Assembly: GCA_965275905.1 (NCBI GenBank)
Contig: CBDHYJ010000008.1
Coordinates: forward strand, 32,811-96,810
Length of the DNA: 64,000 nucleotides
Reading direction: 5' to 3'
Source: CBDAQD01 sp965275905
GTDB taxonomy: Bacteria; Pseudomonadota; Alphaproteobacteria; Rhizobiales; JAJFHC01
The position numbers and the translations under genes are program-made. This document shows, piece by piece, positions 43,447 through 52,741 of the stretch. A model generated the notes under the pieces. That model did not search any database and had not been told where the DNA came from. It saw nothing but the letters and a program-made list of their open reading frames with translations. The first letter of the stretch is position 1. Each line of letters opens with the position of its first letter.

Positions 43447-45132
43447 GTGCCGGAAAATACGTCCCCTTCAGTCACAATATACTATAGGGCGATCTCTGAA
43501 TCTGAATCTAAGTTTGCAAAGATTTCATCAAAAATGACTGTGTTGCGTTCATTTCTGATAAATCTTCTATTTTTTGTTGCATTCATTGCTGTTGCGATAC
43601 TTACTTTTGGCGAATTTAGAAAACTCCAGAGAAGTAACTTAATAATTGATCCAATTCATTTACCCAAGAAATTACACGAAGGTGGATACTCGGGCGACGC
43701 GGCCGCTCAGTGGCTTAGAGATGCAATACATGAGATTAGATTGACCTCCGAGAAATCGAAATCTCCTTTTTTAAGAGTTCGGGAGTTCAAATCAAATTCA
43801 AGAGAAATCGGAAAAGTTTCAATATTATCAAATTTGAGTAGTGATAGTGTTTATTTAACAACATCTGATGATGGCATACAAGCTGCAGTACCTGAATCAA
43901 TGTTTGTATTCAGTTTTATGTTTAAATATATAAAGGAGTATTTTTTTTCAGATAAAATAAGGATTAGCGGGCGAGTTTATTGTGATTTATCTAATTGTGC
44001 GCCTGAGAAACTGCAATTCGAGCTTCGAATTATAAATGATCGAAATCAAATTATCCCGTTGCCGGCAATGGGATCTTCGAGCGCCGACAAGTATTTTAAG
44101 AACGCGGCCGTTGAAGTTCTAAAGCTGACAGACCCATATAGAGTCGCCCTATATCACTATGAGTCTGACAAGGATCAAGCGTTGCAAACCGCTAACGATA
44201 TGATCAAAGACAATCATCCTCACACAAAATGGGCGCTAAATTTAGTTGGATTAGTTCATGCGAATCGGAAAAATTACGATCAAGCAATAGAATTTTATAA
44301 AAAATCAATAGAAAGAGATCCTTCCTTCTTTCTTCCGCACATGAATTGGGGGGTTTTGTTGAGTATAAAGGGTGATTACAAAGGTTCGTTGCGAAAATTT
44401 GAAGACGCTGGCAATTTGAATGCGAATTATGCACGGCTTTTTATGTATTGGGGGAAATCATTGTATTCTATGTCGAAATACGATGAATCTAATTTGAAAT
44501 ATAGAGAAGCAAATAATATTGACCCAAACGATGAAGTGATTTTGTTTAATTGGGCTAATTCTCTAGCTAAGCAAAAAAAGTATTCTGATGCGGGAAAAAA
44601 GTATGAAATGGCAACTAATATTGATAAAAAATATGCAGCAGCGTACTTTAACTGGGGGGATATTCTGCTTGAGGAAAAGAAATTTGATCAAGCAATAATT
44701 AAATACAATAAGGTGATTGAGATTTTCCCTGACAAATGGCCAGCGTATTACAATTTGGGCATCGCCCTCATGAATGTGAACGATGATCAAGGGGCGAGTA
44801 AGCAATTTACGAGAGTAACTTCAATTTTTCCAAGCTTTGCCCCTGCGTATGTCAATTTGGCAGCTATATTTAGGAGAATGGGTGATCACGAAGCCGCGCT
44901 GCAGAAATATGAAAAAGTCATAAGCCTGAACCCTGATTGGGCTGAAATGTATTATGAAAAGGGTGTAATGCTTGCTCGATTGGACCGGACACGAGAAGCC
45001 TCCACGGCATTTGAGAGCTATCTGAAATTTGACCCGAGTGGATACCGCGCGAGTGAAGCGCGTGAGTGGATGAAAAAGCTCAGCGCTCCGACGAACTCAG
45101 AGAAGACGATCAAAGACGAGCCAGTCCACTAA
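43447..45132 (+). CDS. TPR-repeat protein with one membrane helix, AT-rich (foreign) gene
   Basis: About 561 residues from a GTG at 43447 (AGAGG upstream); a TTG at 43372 and an ATG at 43534 are alternatives. One membrane helix (about residues 35-53, FLINLLFFVAFIAVAILTF) is followed by a soluble region and then about eight TPR units from residue 235 on, seen as repeated DQAIEFYKKSIERDPSF, DEVILFNWANSLAKQKKY, DQAIIKYNKVIEIFPDKWPAYYN and EAALQKYEKVISLNPDW. Codon use is AT-rich, unlike every neighbour, and GC rises only in the last 150 nt. This marks horizontal transfer. TPR proteins mediate protein contacts; the partner is unknown. Confidence 0.8.
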   Translation: MPENTSPSVTIYYRAISESESKFAKISSKMTVLRSFLINLLFFVAFIAVAILTFGEFRKLQRSNLIIDPIHLPKKLHEGGYSGDAAAQWLRDAIHEIRLTSEKSKSPFLRVREFKSNSREIGKVSILSNLSSDSVYLTTSDDGIQAAVPESMFVFSFMFKYIKEYFFSDKIRISGRVYCDLSNCAPEKLQFELRIINDRNQIIPLPAMGSSSADKYFKNAAVEVLKLTDPYRVALYHYESDKDQALQTANDMIKDNHPHTKWALNLVGLVHANRKNYDQAIEFYKKSIERDPSFFLPHMNWGVLLSIKGDYKGSLRKFEDAGNLNANYARLFMYWGKSLYSMSKYDESNLKYREANNIDPNDEVILFNWANSLAKQKKYSDAGKKYEMATNIDKKYAAAYFNWGDILLEEKKFDQAIIKYNKVIEIFPDKWPAYYNLGIALMNVNDDQGASKQFTRVTSIFPSFAPAYVNLAAIFRRMGDHEAALQKYEKVISLNPDWAEMYYEKGVMLARLDRTREASTAFESYLKFDPSGYRASEAREWMKKLSAPTNSEKTIKDEPVH

Positions 45133-45203
45133 TCGTTACATGAAGATGCGTTGCTGCGGATTCTGGCCAATTGCAATAATTCGCGAACAATAGTGCGCCA
45201 TCG

Positions 45204-46004
45204 CTAAGGCCCTTGTAGGGAAAACAATCTCCCGAATTCCGGGCGCTTGTCGTCGACGCCGGCGAGCCTCAGGCAGTGCCAGGCCATGGCGTGGTTGGAC
45301 GAGGTGACCGGGATGCCGATTTCGGTCTCGATTGCGGCCGCGCACTCGGCAAGCCGCAGGCTGGTGCAGGACACGAAAACCGCGTCGACATCGGCCAGGC
45401 CCGCAATCTCCCTGGATGCGCTGATGAGGGAGTCCGGCGTAATGCGGGCCACGGTCGGGTCCCATTCCTCATTGAACGAGCCCATGACGGCAACCTGGTA
45501 GCCCTTGCCCTCGATGTAGCTTCGCACGACCTGGTTGACGTCATCGCGGTAGGGCGTGAGCACGGCAATCCTCTTCGCACCCAGAGCATCGAAGGCCGCG
45601 AAGGCGGCCGTGATCGGGGTCGTGCAGGCGACATCGGGCCGGGCAGAGCGGATCTGCTCGAAGACACGTTCCTCGCCGATCACCATCGACGCCGACGTGC
45701 AGCCGAAGGCCATGACGTCGAGATCGGTTGACGGCAGGATAACTTCGGCACAGGCGGGAATGCGCTGCTCCATGGCGGCGAGGGTCTCCGGGGTAACCTG
45801 CGCGTCCATGGCGATGCGGCCGTGGTAGAACGCCACCCCCGGCATATCCATGAGGATGCGGAACTCGTGCTCGATCGTGTAGTCGCTGGCCAGCACGATG
45901 ACGCCGATCGCCGCGCGGTCGGCAATGCCGCCGTCGGTATCGAACGGCAGGTGGTACCGGGTGATGGGACCGGCGTCAGCCGTTTCGAGTGCGGTGTCGC
46001 TCAT
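45204..46004 (-). CDS. Asp/Glu racemase-family protein (maleate isomerase/arylmalonate decarboxylase group)
   Basis: A 266-residue member of the aspartate/glutamate racemase superfamily. The paired Cys motifs are MAFGCTSASMVIG and AVFVSCTSLRLAE, and DALGAKRIAVLTPYRDDVNQ is typical of the maleate isomerase/EutA branch. These enzymes use two Cys as acid-base pair. It is the last of three genes with DadA and RidA, so it may racemise or isomerise an amino acid that DadA then oxidises. Ectoine-utilisation EutA is also a relative. Confidence 0.78.
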   Translation of the reverse strand: MSDTALETADAGPITRYHLPFDTDGGIADRAAIGVIVLASDYTIEHEFRILMDMPGVAFYHGRIAMDAQVTPETLAAMEQRIPACAEVILPSTDLDVMAFGCTSASMVIGEERVFEQIRSARPDVACTTPITAAFAAFDALGAKRIAVLTPYRDDVNQVVRSYIEGKGYQVAVMGSFNEEWDPTVARITPDSLISASREIAGLADVDAVFVSCTSLRLAECAAAIETEIGIPVTSSNHAMAWHCLRLAGVDDKRPEFGRLFSLQGP

Positions 46005-46026
46005 GCCGTCCTCCCTCGTGGTTCCG

Positions 46027-47274
46027 TCAGGCCGCCAGCAGCATGCCGGTCAGATCGATCTCCGGCGTCTTGTCCGCCATGAGGTCCGCGACGATGCGGG
46101 CCGATCCGCAGGACATGGTCCAGCCCATATGCCCCTGACCGGTATTGAACCACAGATTGCGGTACTTTGCCCGGCCATAGATGGGCGTGCCCTCAGGCGT
46201 CATCGGGCGCAGGCCCGCCCAGTAGGTGGGCGACGAGAAATCGCCGCCGTTCGGGAACAGGGCCTCGGCCACCTTCAGCATGTAACTGAAGTCGGAAGGC
46301 TTGTGGGACGTGTCGTAGCCCGCGAACTCCGCCGTTGCCGTAATCCGCAACCGGTCGCCCATCGGGCAATAGGCCACAAGGTTGTCCTCATCGACGCCGC
46401 CGATGGCGGGCGGATTGTTTCGTCCGGCGACAGGGATCGTCACCGAGTAGCCCTTGACCGGGTAAATCGGCAGATCGACGCCGAGCTGCCGGGACAGGTG
46501 GGGACTGTAGACGCCCAGTGACAGGACAATTGCATCCGACGTCTCATTGCCCTTGTCCGTTGTTACCGCGGAAATCCGGTCGCCGTCCGTTTCGAAGCCG
46601 GTGACCGTGGTGCCGAACTTGAACGTCGCGCCCATCTCCTCGCATTTCCTTGCGAGTTGCTGTGTGAACAGGCGGGCGTCGCCGCTCTCATCCTGAGGGG
46701 CGTACAGCGCGCCGGCGATCTGGTCCTTTACCGGTTCCAGGGCGGGGTCGATGCGCGCGGCGCCGTCGGCGTCGAGAATCTCGAGATTGATGCCATTGTC
46801 CGTCAGCAGGCCGGAGCGGCCGGCGCCGCGCTCAAACGATTCCTGAGAGCGGTAGAAGTAGAGCAGGCCACCGTCACGCCCGTCATATTTCACGTCGGTC
46901 TCTCCGACGACAGTCTGCAGCCGGGATTGCGAATAGAGGCACAGGCCGACCTTGTGAACCGTGTTGAGGGCTGCCCGCTCGGCCGTGCACTGACCCCAGA
47001 ACTTCCACATCCAGCGCCAGAGCGCCGGGTCCAGATTGGGCCTGAACCGGAGCGCCTGATCGTTGCGCCAGAGCGATCGCAGCAGGATGCCCGGCGCGGC
47101 CGGCGACGACCAGGCGTAGGCGTGGCCCGGTGCCACGAGTCCCGCGTTGGCGTGGCTGGTGAACATGGCCGGTGCGTCGAGTTTCTCGAGCACCGTTACC
47201 TCCCAGCCGTCGCGCAGGAGTTCGTAGGCTGTTGTCACGCCTATGATGCCGCCGCCGAGAACCAGTGCCTTCAT
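46027..47274 (-). CDS. dadA: D-amino-acid dehydrogenase-like FAD protein (DadA family)
   Basis: A 415-residue flavoprotein. The FAD-binding start VLGGGIIGVTTAYELLRDGWEVTVLEK is followed by the family's SHANAGLVAPGHAYAWSSP and NTGQGHMGWTMSCGSARIVADL at the C-terminus. DadA deaminates D-amino acids to keto acids through an imine, passing electrons to the respiratory chain. It is downstream of a RidA gene (imine hydrolase) and upstream of a racemase, a coherent D-amino-acid module. Other members act on opines or hydroxyproline. Confidence 0.85.
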   Translation of the reverse strand: MKALVLGGGIIGVTTAYELLRDGWEVTVLEKLDAPAMFTSHANAGLVAPGHAYAWSSPAAPGILLRSLWRNDQALRFRPNLDPALWRWMWKFWGQCTAERAALNTVHKVGLCLYSQSRLQTVVGETDVKYDGRDGGLLYFYRSQESFERGAGRSGLLTDNGINLEILDADGAARIDPALEPVKDQIAGALYAPQDESGDARLFTQQLARKCEEMGATFKFGTTVTGFETDGDRISAVTTDKGNETSDAIVLSLGVYSPHLSRQLGVDLPIYPVKGYSVTIPVAGRNNPPAIGGVDEDNLVAYCPMGDRLRITATAEFAGYDTSHKPSDFSYMLKVAEALFPNGGDFSSPTYWAGLRPMTPEGTPIYGRAKYRNLWFNTGQGHMGWTMSCGSARIVADLMADKTPEIDLTGMLLAA

Positions 47275-47286
47275 GGGTTCCGGACC

Positions 47287-47637
47287 CTAGATAGCGGCGA
47301 TGACGCCGATCTCGACAGTGAACTGCGGCGCAGCCAGCCGCGACTCGACGCATGCGCGGGCCGGCGTATTGCCCGGAGAAACCCAGGCATCCCAGACGGC
47401 GTTCATTTCAGCGAAATCGTCCATGCTGGTCAGCCAGATCGTGGCGGACAACAGCTTCGACTTGTCTGTGCCCGCTTCCGCGAGCAATTCGTCGATGCGG
47501 CCCAGGATGTCATTGGTCTGTTCGGTCACCGATGCGCCGGGCGCACGCTGTGCCACCTGTCCCGCTGTATAGACCGTGTCGCCGTGCACAACGGCCTGGC
47601 TCATGCGGTCTCCGACGTCGATTCTCCTGATTGTCAT
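47287..47637 (-). CDS. RidA-family imine/enamine deaminase
   Basis: A 116-residue RidA protein of normal size. VVHGDTVYTAGQVAQRAPGASV, the central KSKLLSATIWLTSMDDFAEMNAVWDAW and TPARACVESRLAAPQFTVEI with the Arg of the active-site (ARACVES) are present. It hydrolyses imines released by DadA. The ATG at 47637 is chosen; the longer upstream frame has no ribosome site. First gene of ridA-dadA-racemase. Confidence 0.87.
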   Translation of the reverse strand: MTIRRIDVGDRMSQAVVHGDTVYTAGQVAQRAPGASVTEQTNDILGRIDELLAEAGTDKSKLLSATIWLTSMDDFAEMNAVWDAWVSPGNTPARACVESRLAAPQFTVEIGVIAAI

Positions 47638-47801
47638 GGCTTTCCGCCTCCCTGATGTTTTTCGTGTCGGGAGTATAGGGGCAATCAGGGTCTTGGATGT
47701 ATTGAAAATGTCGACTCTTGAGCGGATTCCATGACGGCGCGCTCGGGCCGCCAGATCAGCGTCCGGCGCCGAAATCACGCGTTTGTTAATCAGAACGTTC
47801 C

Positions 47802-47830
47802 TTGAAAAAGAACAAATTGTTCGTTATATC
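47802..47830 (+). promoter_or_regulatory. Promoter with internal palindrome upstream of the ATP-grasp gene
   Basis: TTGAAA (47802-47807), a 17-bp spacer and TATATC (47825-47830) make a good promoter. GAACAA-A-TTGTTC (47810-47822) is a perfect palindrome inside the spacer, and GAACGTTC lies 15 nt further upstream. A repressor bound there would block transcription. It faces the ridA operon promoter across the same gap. Confidence 0.6.
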
Positions 47831-47869
47831 AAACGATCAGAAGTGATGGTCTCAGCGGGAACAGCAGTC

Positions 47870-48874
47870 ATGTCCGGTCAAGCGAAAGTCTACGTCATTC
47901 ACGAAAACAGCGAGTGGCTGCCGCCGCTGCGCACAGCATTCGAGGATCTGGGCACCCCGTATGAAGAATGGCTGCTCGACAAAACGACCGTAAATCTCGC
48001 AGAGGCGCCGCCGGAAGGTGTCTTTTTCAACCGCATGAGCGCGTCCAATTATACGCGCGGACACTTTCATTCGAACCAGAGCACCGACATTGTCCTGCGC
48101 TGGCTCGAAGCGCACGGCCGGCGCGTTGTAAACGGATCGAGTGTCCTGAGCCTGGAGTTTTCGAAGGCGGCCCAGCAGGTGCTGCTCGACCGGTTCGGCA
48201 TCACGACGCCGCGGACGATCGTGGCCGTCGGCCGGGACCGTATCGCAGAGGCGGCCCGCGCGTTCGCCGCGACCCCGTTCTTCGTCAAGCCGAACCAGGG
48301 CGGGAAGGGGCTCGGGGTGCAATTGTTCGAATCGATCGACGAACTTGAGACGGCGCTCGACAGCGGCCGGTTCCCGGATTCGGTCGACGATGTCTGGCTT
48401 GTCCAGGACAAGATCGAGACCACGGACGACTTCATCACGCGGGCCGAATTCGTCGGCGGCAGGCTCGTCTATGCCGTGAAAGTGTTCTCAGGCGGCAGCT
48501 TCGAGCTGTGCCCGGCCGATGCGTGCAACGTGGACTTCGCGGACTTCTGCCCGGCGGAGTCGAACGAGACCGAAGCGGCGCCGGTCGAATCCGGTCCGCG
48601 CTTCGAGATCGCCGAGGGGTTCAATGATCCGCTGATTGAACAGCTTGAGGCTTTTCTCGCCGCCAACGGTATCGAAGTCGCCGGTGTCGAATTTATCCGC
48701 CGGCCGGACGGCGTTCCGGTCGTCTATGACGTCAATACCAACACCAACTACAATGCGGGCGCGGAAGAGAAAGCCGGTGTTGCTTCAGGCGGCATGAGAG
48801 AGATTGCCCAGTTTCTGAGCGATGAACTGGCAGCGCACAGCGATGGCCGGGAAACTCTGGCCGCGTCGGCCTGA
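47870..48874 (+). CDS. RimK-like ATP-grasp ligase
   Basis: A 334-residue ATP-grasp protein. KVYVIHENSEWLPPLRTAFEDLGTPYEEWLLD opens the N-terminal fold. FFVKPNQGGKGLGVQLFES is the ATP-grasp lysine loop; VFSGGSFELCPADACN and VPVVYDVNTNTNYN give the metal-binding Asn/Asp region. It resembles alpha-L-glutamate ligase (RimK) proteins that ligate amino acids. ATG choice: 47870 gives the family-like start, 47846 is possible. It is divergent from the D-amino-acid module and may share a substrate. Product unknown. Confidence 0.75.
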   Translation: MSGQAKVYVIHENSEWLPPLRTAFEDLGTPYEEWLLDKTTVNLAEAPPEGVFFNRMSASNYTRGHFHSNQSTDIVLRWLEAHGRRVVNGSSVLSLEFSKAAQQVLLDRFGITTPRTIVAVGRDRIAEAARAFAATPFFVKPNQGGKGLGVQLFESIDELETALDSGRFPDSVDDVWLVQDKIETTDDFITRAEFVGGRLVYAVKVFSGGSFELCPADACNVDFADFCPAESNETEAAPVESGPRFEIAEGFNDPLIEQLEAFLAANGIEVAGVEFIRRPDGVPVVYDVNTNTNYNAGAEEKAGVASGGMREIAQFLSDELAAHSDGRETLAASA

Positions 48875-49036
48875 CGCCCCCGGACACGGCGTCTGCAAGC
48901 AAACCGATCCCCTGTTTTGGTGCCGTGCGGGCTTCAGGCCCCTGCGAGCGCATGTGCGGTCCCGACGTAACGGTTGACGGACGGGCATCAGATCTATCTA
49001 TAGGCATAGGTCAATCGGTGCATCGGGAAGGCATGC

Positions 49037-50254
49037 ATGAGCGTGGTACGGCGGAAATCGGTCGCGGTGGATATCGGCGGCGTTGTGGTCGGCGGGGACG
49101 CACCGATCGTCGTGCAGTCCATGACCAATACCGACACAGCCGACATAGACTCCACAGCTACTCAGGTCGCGGCCCTCGCCAGAGCCGGTTCCGAGCTAGT
49201 CAGGATCACGGTCGACCGGCCGGAAGCCGCCGCTGCGGTGCCGCATATCCGTGACCGGCTCGACGCCCAGGGGATCGGCGTGCCGCTGGTCGGTGACTTC
49301 CACTATATCGGCCACAAGCTGCTGAGCGACCACCCGGCTTGCGCGGAAGCGCTCGCGAAGTACCGGATCAATCCGGGTAATGTCGGCTTCAAGGAGAAGC
49401 GTGACAGCCAGTTCGCCACGATGATCGAAATGGCGATGGAATACGACCGGCCGGTGCGGATCGGGGTCAACTGGGGCAGTCTTGACCAGGATCTGCTGAC
49501 CAGGCTGATGGACGAGAACGCGGCCGCCGAAGAACCGAAGAACGCGACCGAGGTGATGCATGAGGCCATCGTCCAGTCGGCGCTGCTGAGTGCCGAGCGG
49601 GCCGAGGAACTCGGCATGGGACGCGACAAGATGGTCCTGTCCGCCAAAGTCAGCAAGGTGCAGGACCTGATCGCGGTATACACTGCGCTTGCCGCCCGCA
49701 GCGACCACGCCCTTCATCTCGGGCTGACCGAAGCCGGGATGGGATCCAAGGGCATTGTCGCCTCGACCGCAGGCATGGCCGTGCTGCTGCAGCAGGGCAT
49801 CGGCGACACGATCCGCGTGTCCCTGACCCCTGAACCCGGCGGCGATCGCACGCAGGAGGTGATTGTCGCGCAGGAGATGCTGCAGTCGATGGGCCTGAGA
49901 TCGTTCATGCCGCTTGTCGCGGCGTGCCCGGGCTGCGGCCGTACCACGTCGACCGTGTTCCAGGAACTGGCGCAGGAGATCCAGGGCCATATCCGGGACA
50001 GGATGCCGGTCTGGAAGGAACGCTATACCGGTTTCGAGTCGCTGGAACTCGCGGTCATGGGCTGCATCGTCAACGGACCGGGAGAAAGCAAGCATGCCGA
50101 CATCGGCATCAGCCTGCCGGGCACCGGGGAAATGCCGGCCGCACCTGTCTTTATCGACGGCAAGAAGGCGATGACGCTGCGCGGAGAAGACATTGCCGAG
50201 CAGTTCAAGTCCATCGTCGAGGATTACGTCGAGAACAGATACAGCCGTTCGTAG
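49037..50254 (+). CDS. ispG: 4-Hydroxy-3-methylbut-2-en-1-yl diphosphate synthase
   Basis: The 405-residue MEP-pathway enzyme that turns methylerythritol cyclodiphosphate into HMBPP, using a 4Fe-4S cluster. Clear signatures are IVVQSMTNTDTADIDSTATQV at the N-terminus, YRINPGNVG, LGLTEAGMGSKGIVAS, and the cluster Cys residues in AACPGCGRTTS and AVMGCIVNGPGESKHADIGISLPG. It is full-length. The closest same-pathway gene is the polyprenyl synthase convergent with it. Confidence 0.96.
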   Translation: MSVVRRKSVAVDIGGVVVGGDAPIVVQSMTNTDTADIDSTATQVAALARAGSELVRITVDRPEAAAAVPHIRDRLDAQGIGVPLVGDFHYIGHKLLSDHPACAEALAKYRINPGNVGFKEKRDSQFATMIEMAMEYDRPVRIGVNWGSLDQDLLTRLMDENAAAEEPKNATEVMHEAIVQSALLSAERAEELGMGRDKMVLSAKVSKVQDLIAVYTALAARSDHALHLGLTEAGMGSKGIVASTAGMAVLLQQGIGDTIRVSLTPEPGGDRTQEVIVAQEMLQSMGLRSFMPLVAACPGCGRTTSTVFQELAQEIQGHIRDRMPVWKERYTGFESLELAVMGCIVNGPGESKHADIGISLPGTGEMPAAPVFIDGKKAMTLRGEDIAEQFKSIVEDYVENRYSRS

Positions 50255-50272
50255 CCGCGCCGTTCGCCGCGG

Positions 50273-51190
50273 TCACATCCTTCGCTCTATCACATAGGTC
50301 GCGGCCTCCCGCAGAGTGTCGGCGCGCGTGTCGAACATCTCCAGCGATTGTATTGCCGCGTCGATCAGGGAGCGGGCTCTCTCCCGCGCCCCTGTGATCC
50401 CCAGAAGACCCACGAATGTGGCCTTGCCGGCGTCCGCATCCTTGCCGGCGCGTTTGCCGAGATCGCCGTCGCTGCCTTCGGCATCGAGCAGGTCGTCCGC
50501 GACCTGGAATGCGAGGCCGATATTTGCCGCAAACTCGCTCAGAGCGTTCCTCACTTCACCGTTCGCCCCGCCCAGGATTGCCCCGGCCCGGCAGGCATAC
50601 TCGATCAGCATGCCGGTCTTGAGACGCTGCATGGCGATCACGTCGTCGGTTTCGCGCACGGACTTTTCCATTTCGAGATCGAGCATCTGACCGCCGACCA
50701 TTCCGTTGGCACCCGCCGCCAGGGCCAGTTCGCGGATCAGTTCGACCCGCACTTCCGGATTTTGATGCGTCTCGGGGGATGTCAGGATCTCGAAGGCAAG
50801 GGTGAGCAGCCCGTCGCCGGCCAGGATCGCCGTCGCTTCGTCGAAGGCCACATGAGTGGTCGGCCGGCCGCGCCTCAGGTCATCATCGTCCATCGCCGGC
50901 AAATCGTCGTGCACGAGCGAGTAGCAGTGAATGCACTCCAGAGCCGCAGCGGTTCTCAATGCACTGTTGGGGTTAGCGTCCGCAAGCCGGGCGCACTCGG
51001 TGACGAAAAACGGCCGGATGCGCTTTCCTCCGCCCAGCGCCGCATAGCGCATGGCCGAAATGACGCGCGGTGCGCGGGCATCTTTATCGGACAGCAACTC
51101 GTCAAGCAGGGCCTCGATGCGCGATGCGATATCGCGCAACTTCCGCTCAAAACCGATTGTCAAACTGAACTCCACATCGTGGCAACGCAA
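50273..51190 (-). CDS. ispA: Polyprenyl synthetase (farnesyl-diphosphate-synthase-like)
   Basis: A 305-residue trans-prenyltransferase. The first Asp-rich motif is VHDDLPAMDDDDLRRGRPTTH and the second is FQVADDLLDAEGSDGDLGK; GGKRIRPFF is the diphosphate-binding loop. It builds C15-type prenyl diphosphates for membrane and cofactor lipids. The start is uncertain: a TTG at 51190 or a GTG at 51175 (VEFSLTIGF), neither with a strong ribosome site. Its stop is 18 nt from ispG, convergent. Geranylgeranyl synthases look similar. Confidence 0.87.
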   Translation of the reverse strand: MRCHDVEFSLTIGFERKLRDIASRIEALLDELLSDKDARAPRVISAMRYAALGGGKRIRPFFVTECARLADANPNSALRTAAALECIHCYSLVHDDLPAMDDDDLRRGRPTTHVAFDEATAILAGDGLLTLAFEILTSPETHQNPEVRVELIRELALAAGANGMVGGQMLDLEMEKSVRETDDVIAMQRLKTGMLIEYACRAGAILGGANGEVRNALSEFAANIGLAFQVADDLLDAEGSDGDLGKRAGKDADAGKATFVGLLGITGARERARSLIDAAIQSLEMFDTRADTLREAATYVIERRM

Positions 51191-51302
51191 GTATTGGGTG
51201 TGTGACTGTCTCCCTGTATATCAATATCGGCGCTGTTCGTCGCCGTCATTAATGTGGCTATATGCGTACGCGAGAGAAAAAGCCGGAAGTCGAACAACAG
51301 AT

Positions 51303-52037
51303 ATGGCGACAGCGCGCAGTACACGCCGGCTCACGCGGGGCGGGCTTCTGAAGGTCCTGAGAAAGGTCGTCCGTTACGGTGTCCTGGCCGCCGGGGCGCT
51401 CTTATGCCTGAGCCTTGCCGCCACCGTGATCTACAGGTTTGTGCCGCCGCCCGTCAGCACGCTCATGGTCTGGCGGGCAGTCGAGGGACGGGGCATCGAT
51501 TACCGCTGGGTCCCGCTGGACGAAATTTCTCCGGCACTCCCGCGGGCGGTGATCGCGTCGGAAGACAACCGCTTCTGCTCCCATCACGGTGTCGACTGGG
51601 GTGCGGTGTCACTTGTTATCGAGGACATTGTCGAGGACGGCAACGGAGCGCCGCGCGGGGCCAGCACCATCGCCATGCAGACCGTGAAGAACCTCTTTCT
51701 CTGGCCCTGGCGAAGCTATGTCCGCAAGGCCCTGGAAATCCCGCTGGCCCATGTTGTGGATGCCGTCTGGTCCAAACGGCGCCTGCTGGAAATCTATCTG
51801 AACATCGTCGAGTGGGGACCGGGCGTGTATGGCGCCGAGGCTGCCGCGCGCAAGCATTTCGGCAAACCCGCAAGCCGGCTCAACGGTGGCGAAGCGGCCC
51901 TGCTCGCCGCGGCCCTGCCGAGCCCGATACAGCGCCGTGCCGGCCGTCCGGGACCGCAAACGCGGGCAATTGCCCAGAAGGTCCTGGCGCGCATGCGCGG
52001 GATCGGGCCGCACATGGCCTGTCTCGGAAGACTCTGA
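51303..52037 (+). CDS. mtgA: Monofunctional biosynthetic peptidoglycan transglycosylase
   Basis: A 244-residue GT51 enzyme. A membrane anchor (YGVLAAGALLCLSLAATVIY) is followed by the catalytic region IASEDNRFCSHHGVDWGAV with the key Glu, RGASTIAMQTVKNLFLWPWRSYVRKALEIP and EIYLNIVEWGPGVYGAEAAARKHFGK. It polymerises lipid II into glycan strands. It is divergent from the polyprenyl synthase gene. Start at 51303 is preferred; longer frames overlap the divergent promoter. Confidence 0.93.
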   Translation: MATARSTRRLTRGGLLKVLRKVVRYGVLAAGALLCLSLAATVIYRFVPPPVSTLMVWRAVEGRGIDYRWVPLDEISPALPRAVIASEDNRFCSHHGVDWGAVSLVIEDIVEDGNGAPRGASTIAMQTVKNLFLWPWRSYVRKALEIPLAHVVDAVWSKRRLLEIYLNIVEWGPGVYGAEAAARKHFGKPASRLNGGEAALLAAALPSPIQRRAGRPGPQTRAIAQKVLARMRGIGPHMACLGRL

Positions 52038-52045
52038 GGTATCTG

Positions 52046-52738
52046 TCAGTTCGTCGGTCTGCGCAGATGGGCGAACATCCTGAATTCGAGCTTCTTGAAC
52101 AGGAACACGATCGCGAAGGTCATGACCAGATAGACCGCGCCGGCGGCAAGAAAGGCCTCGTAGGGCGTGTAGTAGCGCGAATTGACGATCCGCGCCGCGC
52201 CCAGAAGATCGACAATCGTGATCACGCTCGCGATGGCGCTGCCGTGGAGCATGAAGATGATTTCGTTTCCATATGCCGGCAGCGCGCGCCGGAACGCGCC
52301 AGGCAGGATTATGCGCCGCATGATCGTGGATCGGGGCATGCCGAATGCGCGGGCGGCCTCGACCTCGCCGTGCGGGGTGGTCTCAATCGCGCCGCGCAGC
52401 ATCTCCGTCGTGTAGGCAGCCGTGTTGAGCGTGAAGGCGATAAGCGCGCACCAGGTAGGGCTCTTCAGTATCGGCCAGAGGAAACTTTCCCGAACGACCT
52501 CGAACTGAGAGGCTCCGTAATAAATCAGGTAAAGCTGGATCAGCAGCGGCGTGCCTCGGAAAATATAGACGTAGAGCCAGACCGGCCAGTAGACGAGGGG
52601 ATTGCGTGATGTGTGAAGGATTGCCAGCGGGACGGCCAGAACGAGGCCGGCAATCAGCGACAGGGTCACGAGATATGCTGTCGTGACAATTCCCTCGCCG
52701 AAAAGACCCAGGTTGTCGATGATGACGCTGAATTCCAT
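52046..52738 (-). CDS. Polar amino-acid ABC transporter permease, HisM type
   Basis: A 230-residue permease with about five membrane helices. FRGTPLLIQLYLIYYG, the EAA loop EAARAFGMPRSTIMRRIILPGAFRRALP and GNEIIFMLHGSAIAS are classic for the HisM/ArtM group. It forms a heterodimer with the permease encoded 3 nt upstream. Final gene of a four-gene importer operon. Confidence 0.9.
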   Translation of the reverse strand: MEFSVIIDNLGLFGEGIVTTAYLVTLSLIAGLVLAVPLAILHTSRNPLVYWPVWLYVYIFRGTPLLIQLYLIYYGASQFEVVRESFLWPILKSPTWCALIAFTLNTAAYTTEMLRGAIETTPHGEVEAARAFGMPRSTIMRRIILPGAFRRALPAYGNEIIFMLHGSAIASVITIVDLLGAARIVNSRYYTPYEAFLAAGAVYLVMTFAIVFLFKKLEFRMFAHLRRPTN

Positions 52739-52741
52739 GGC

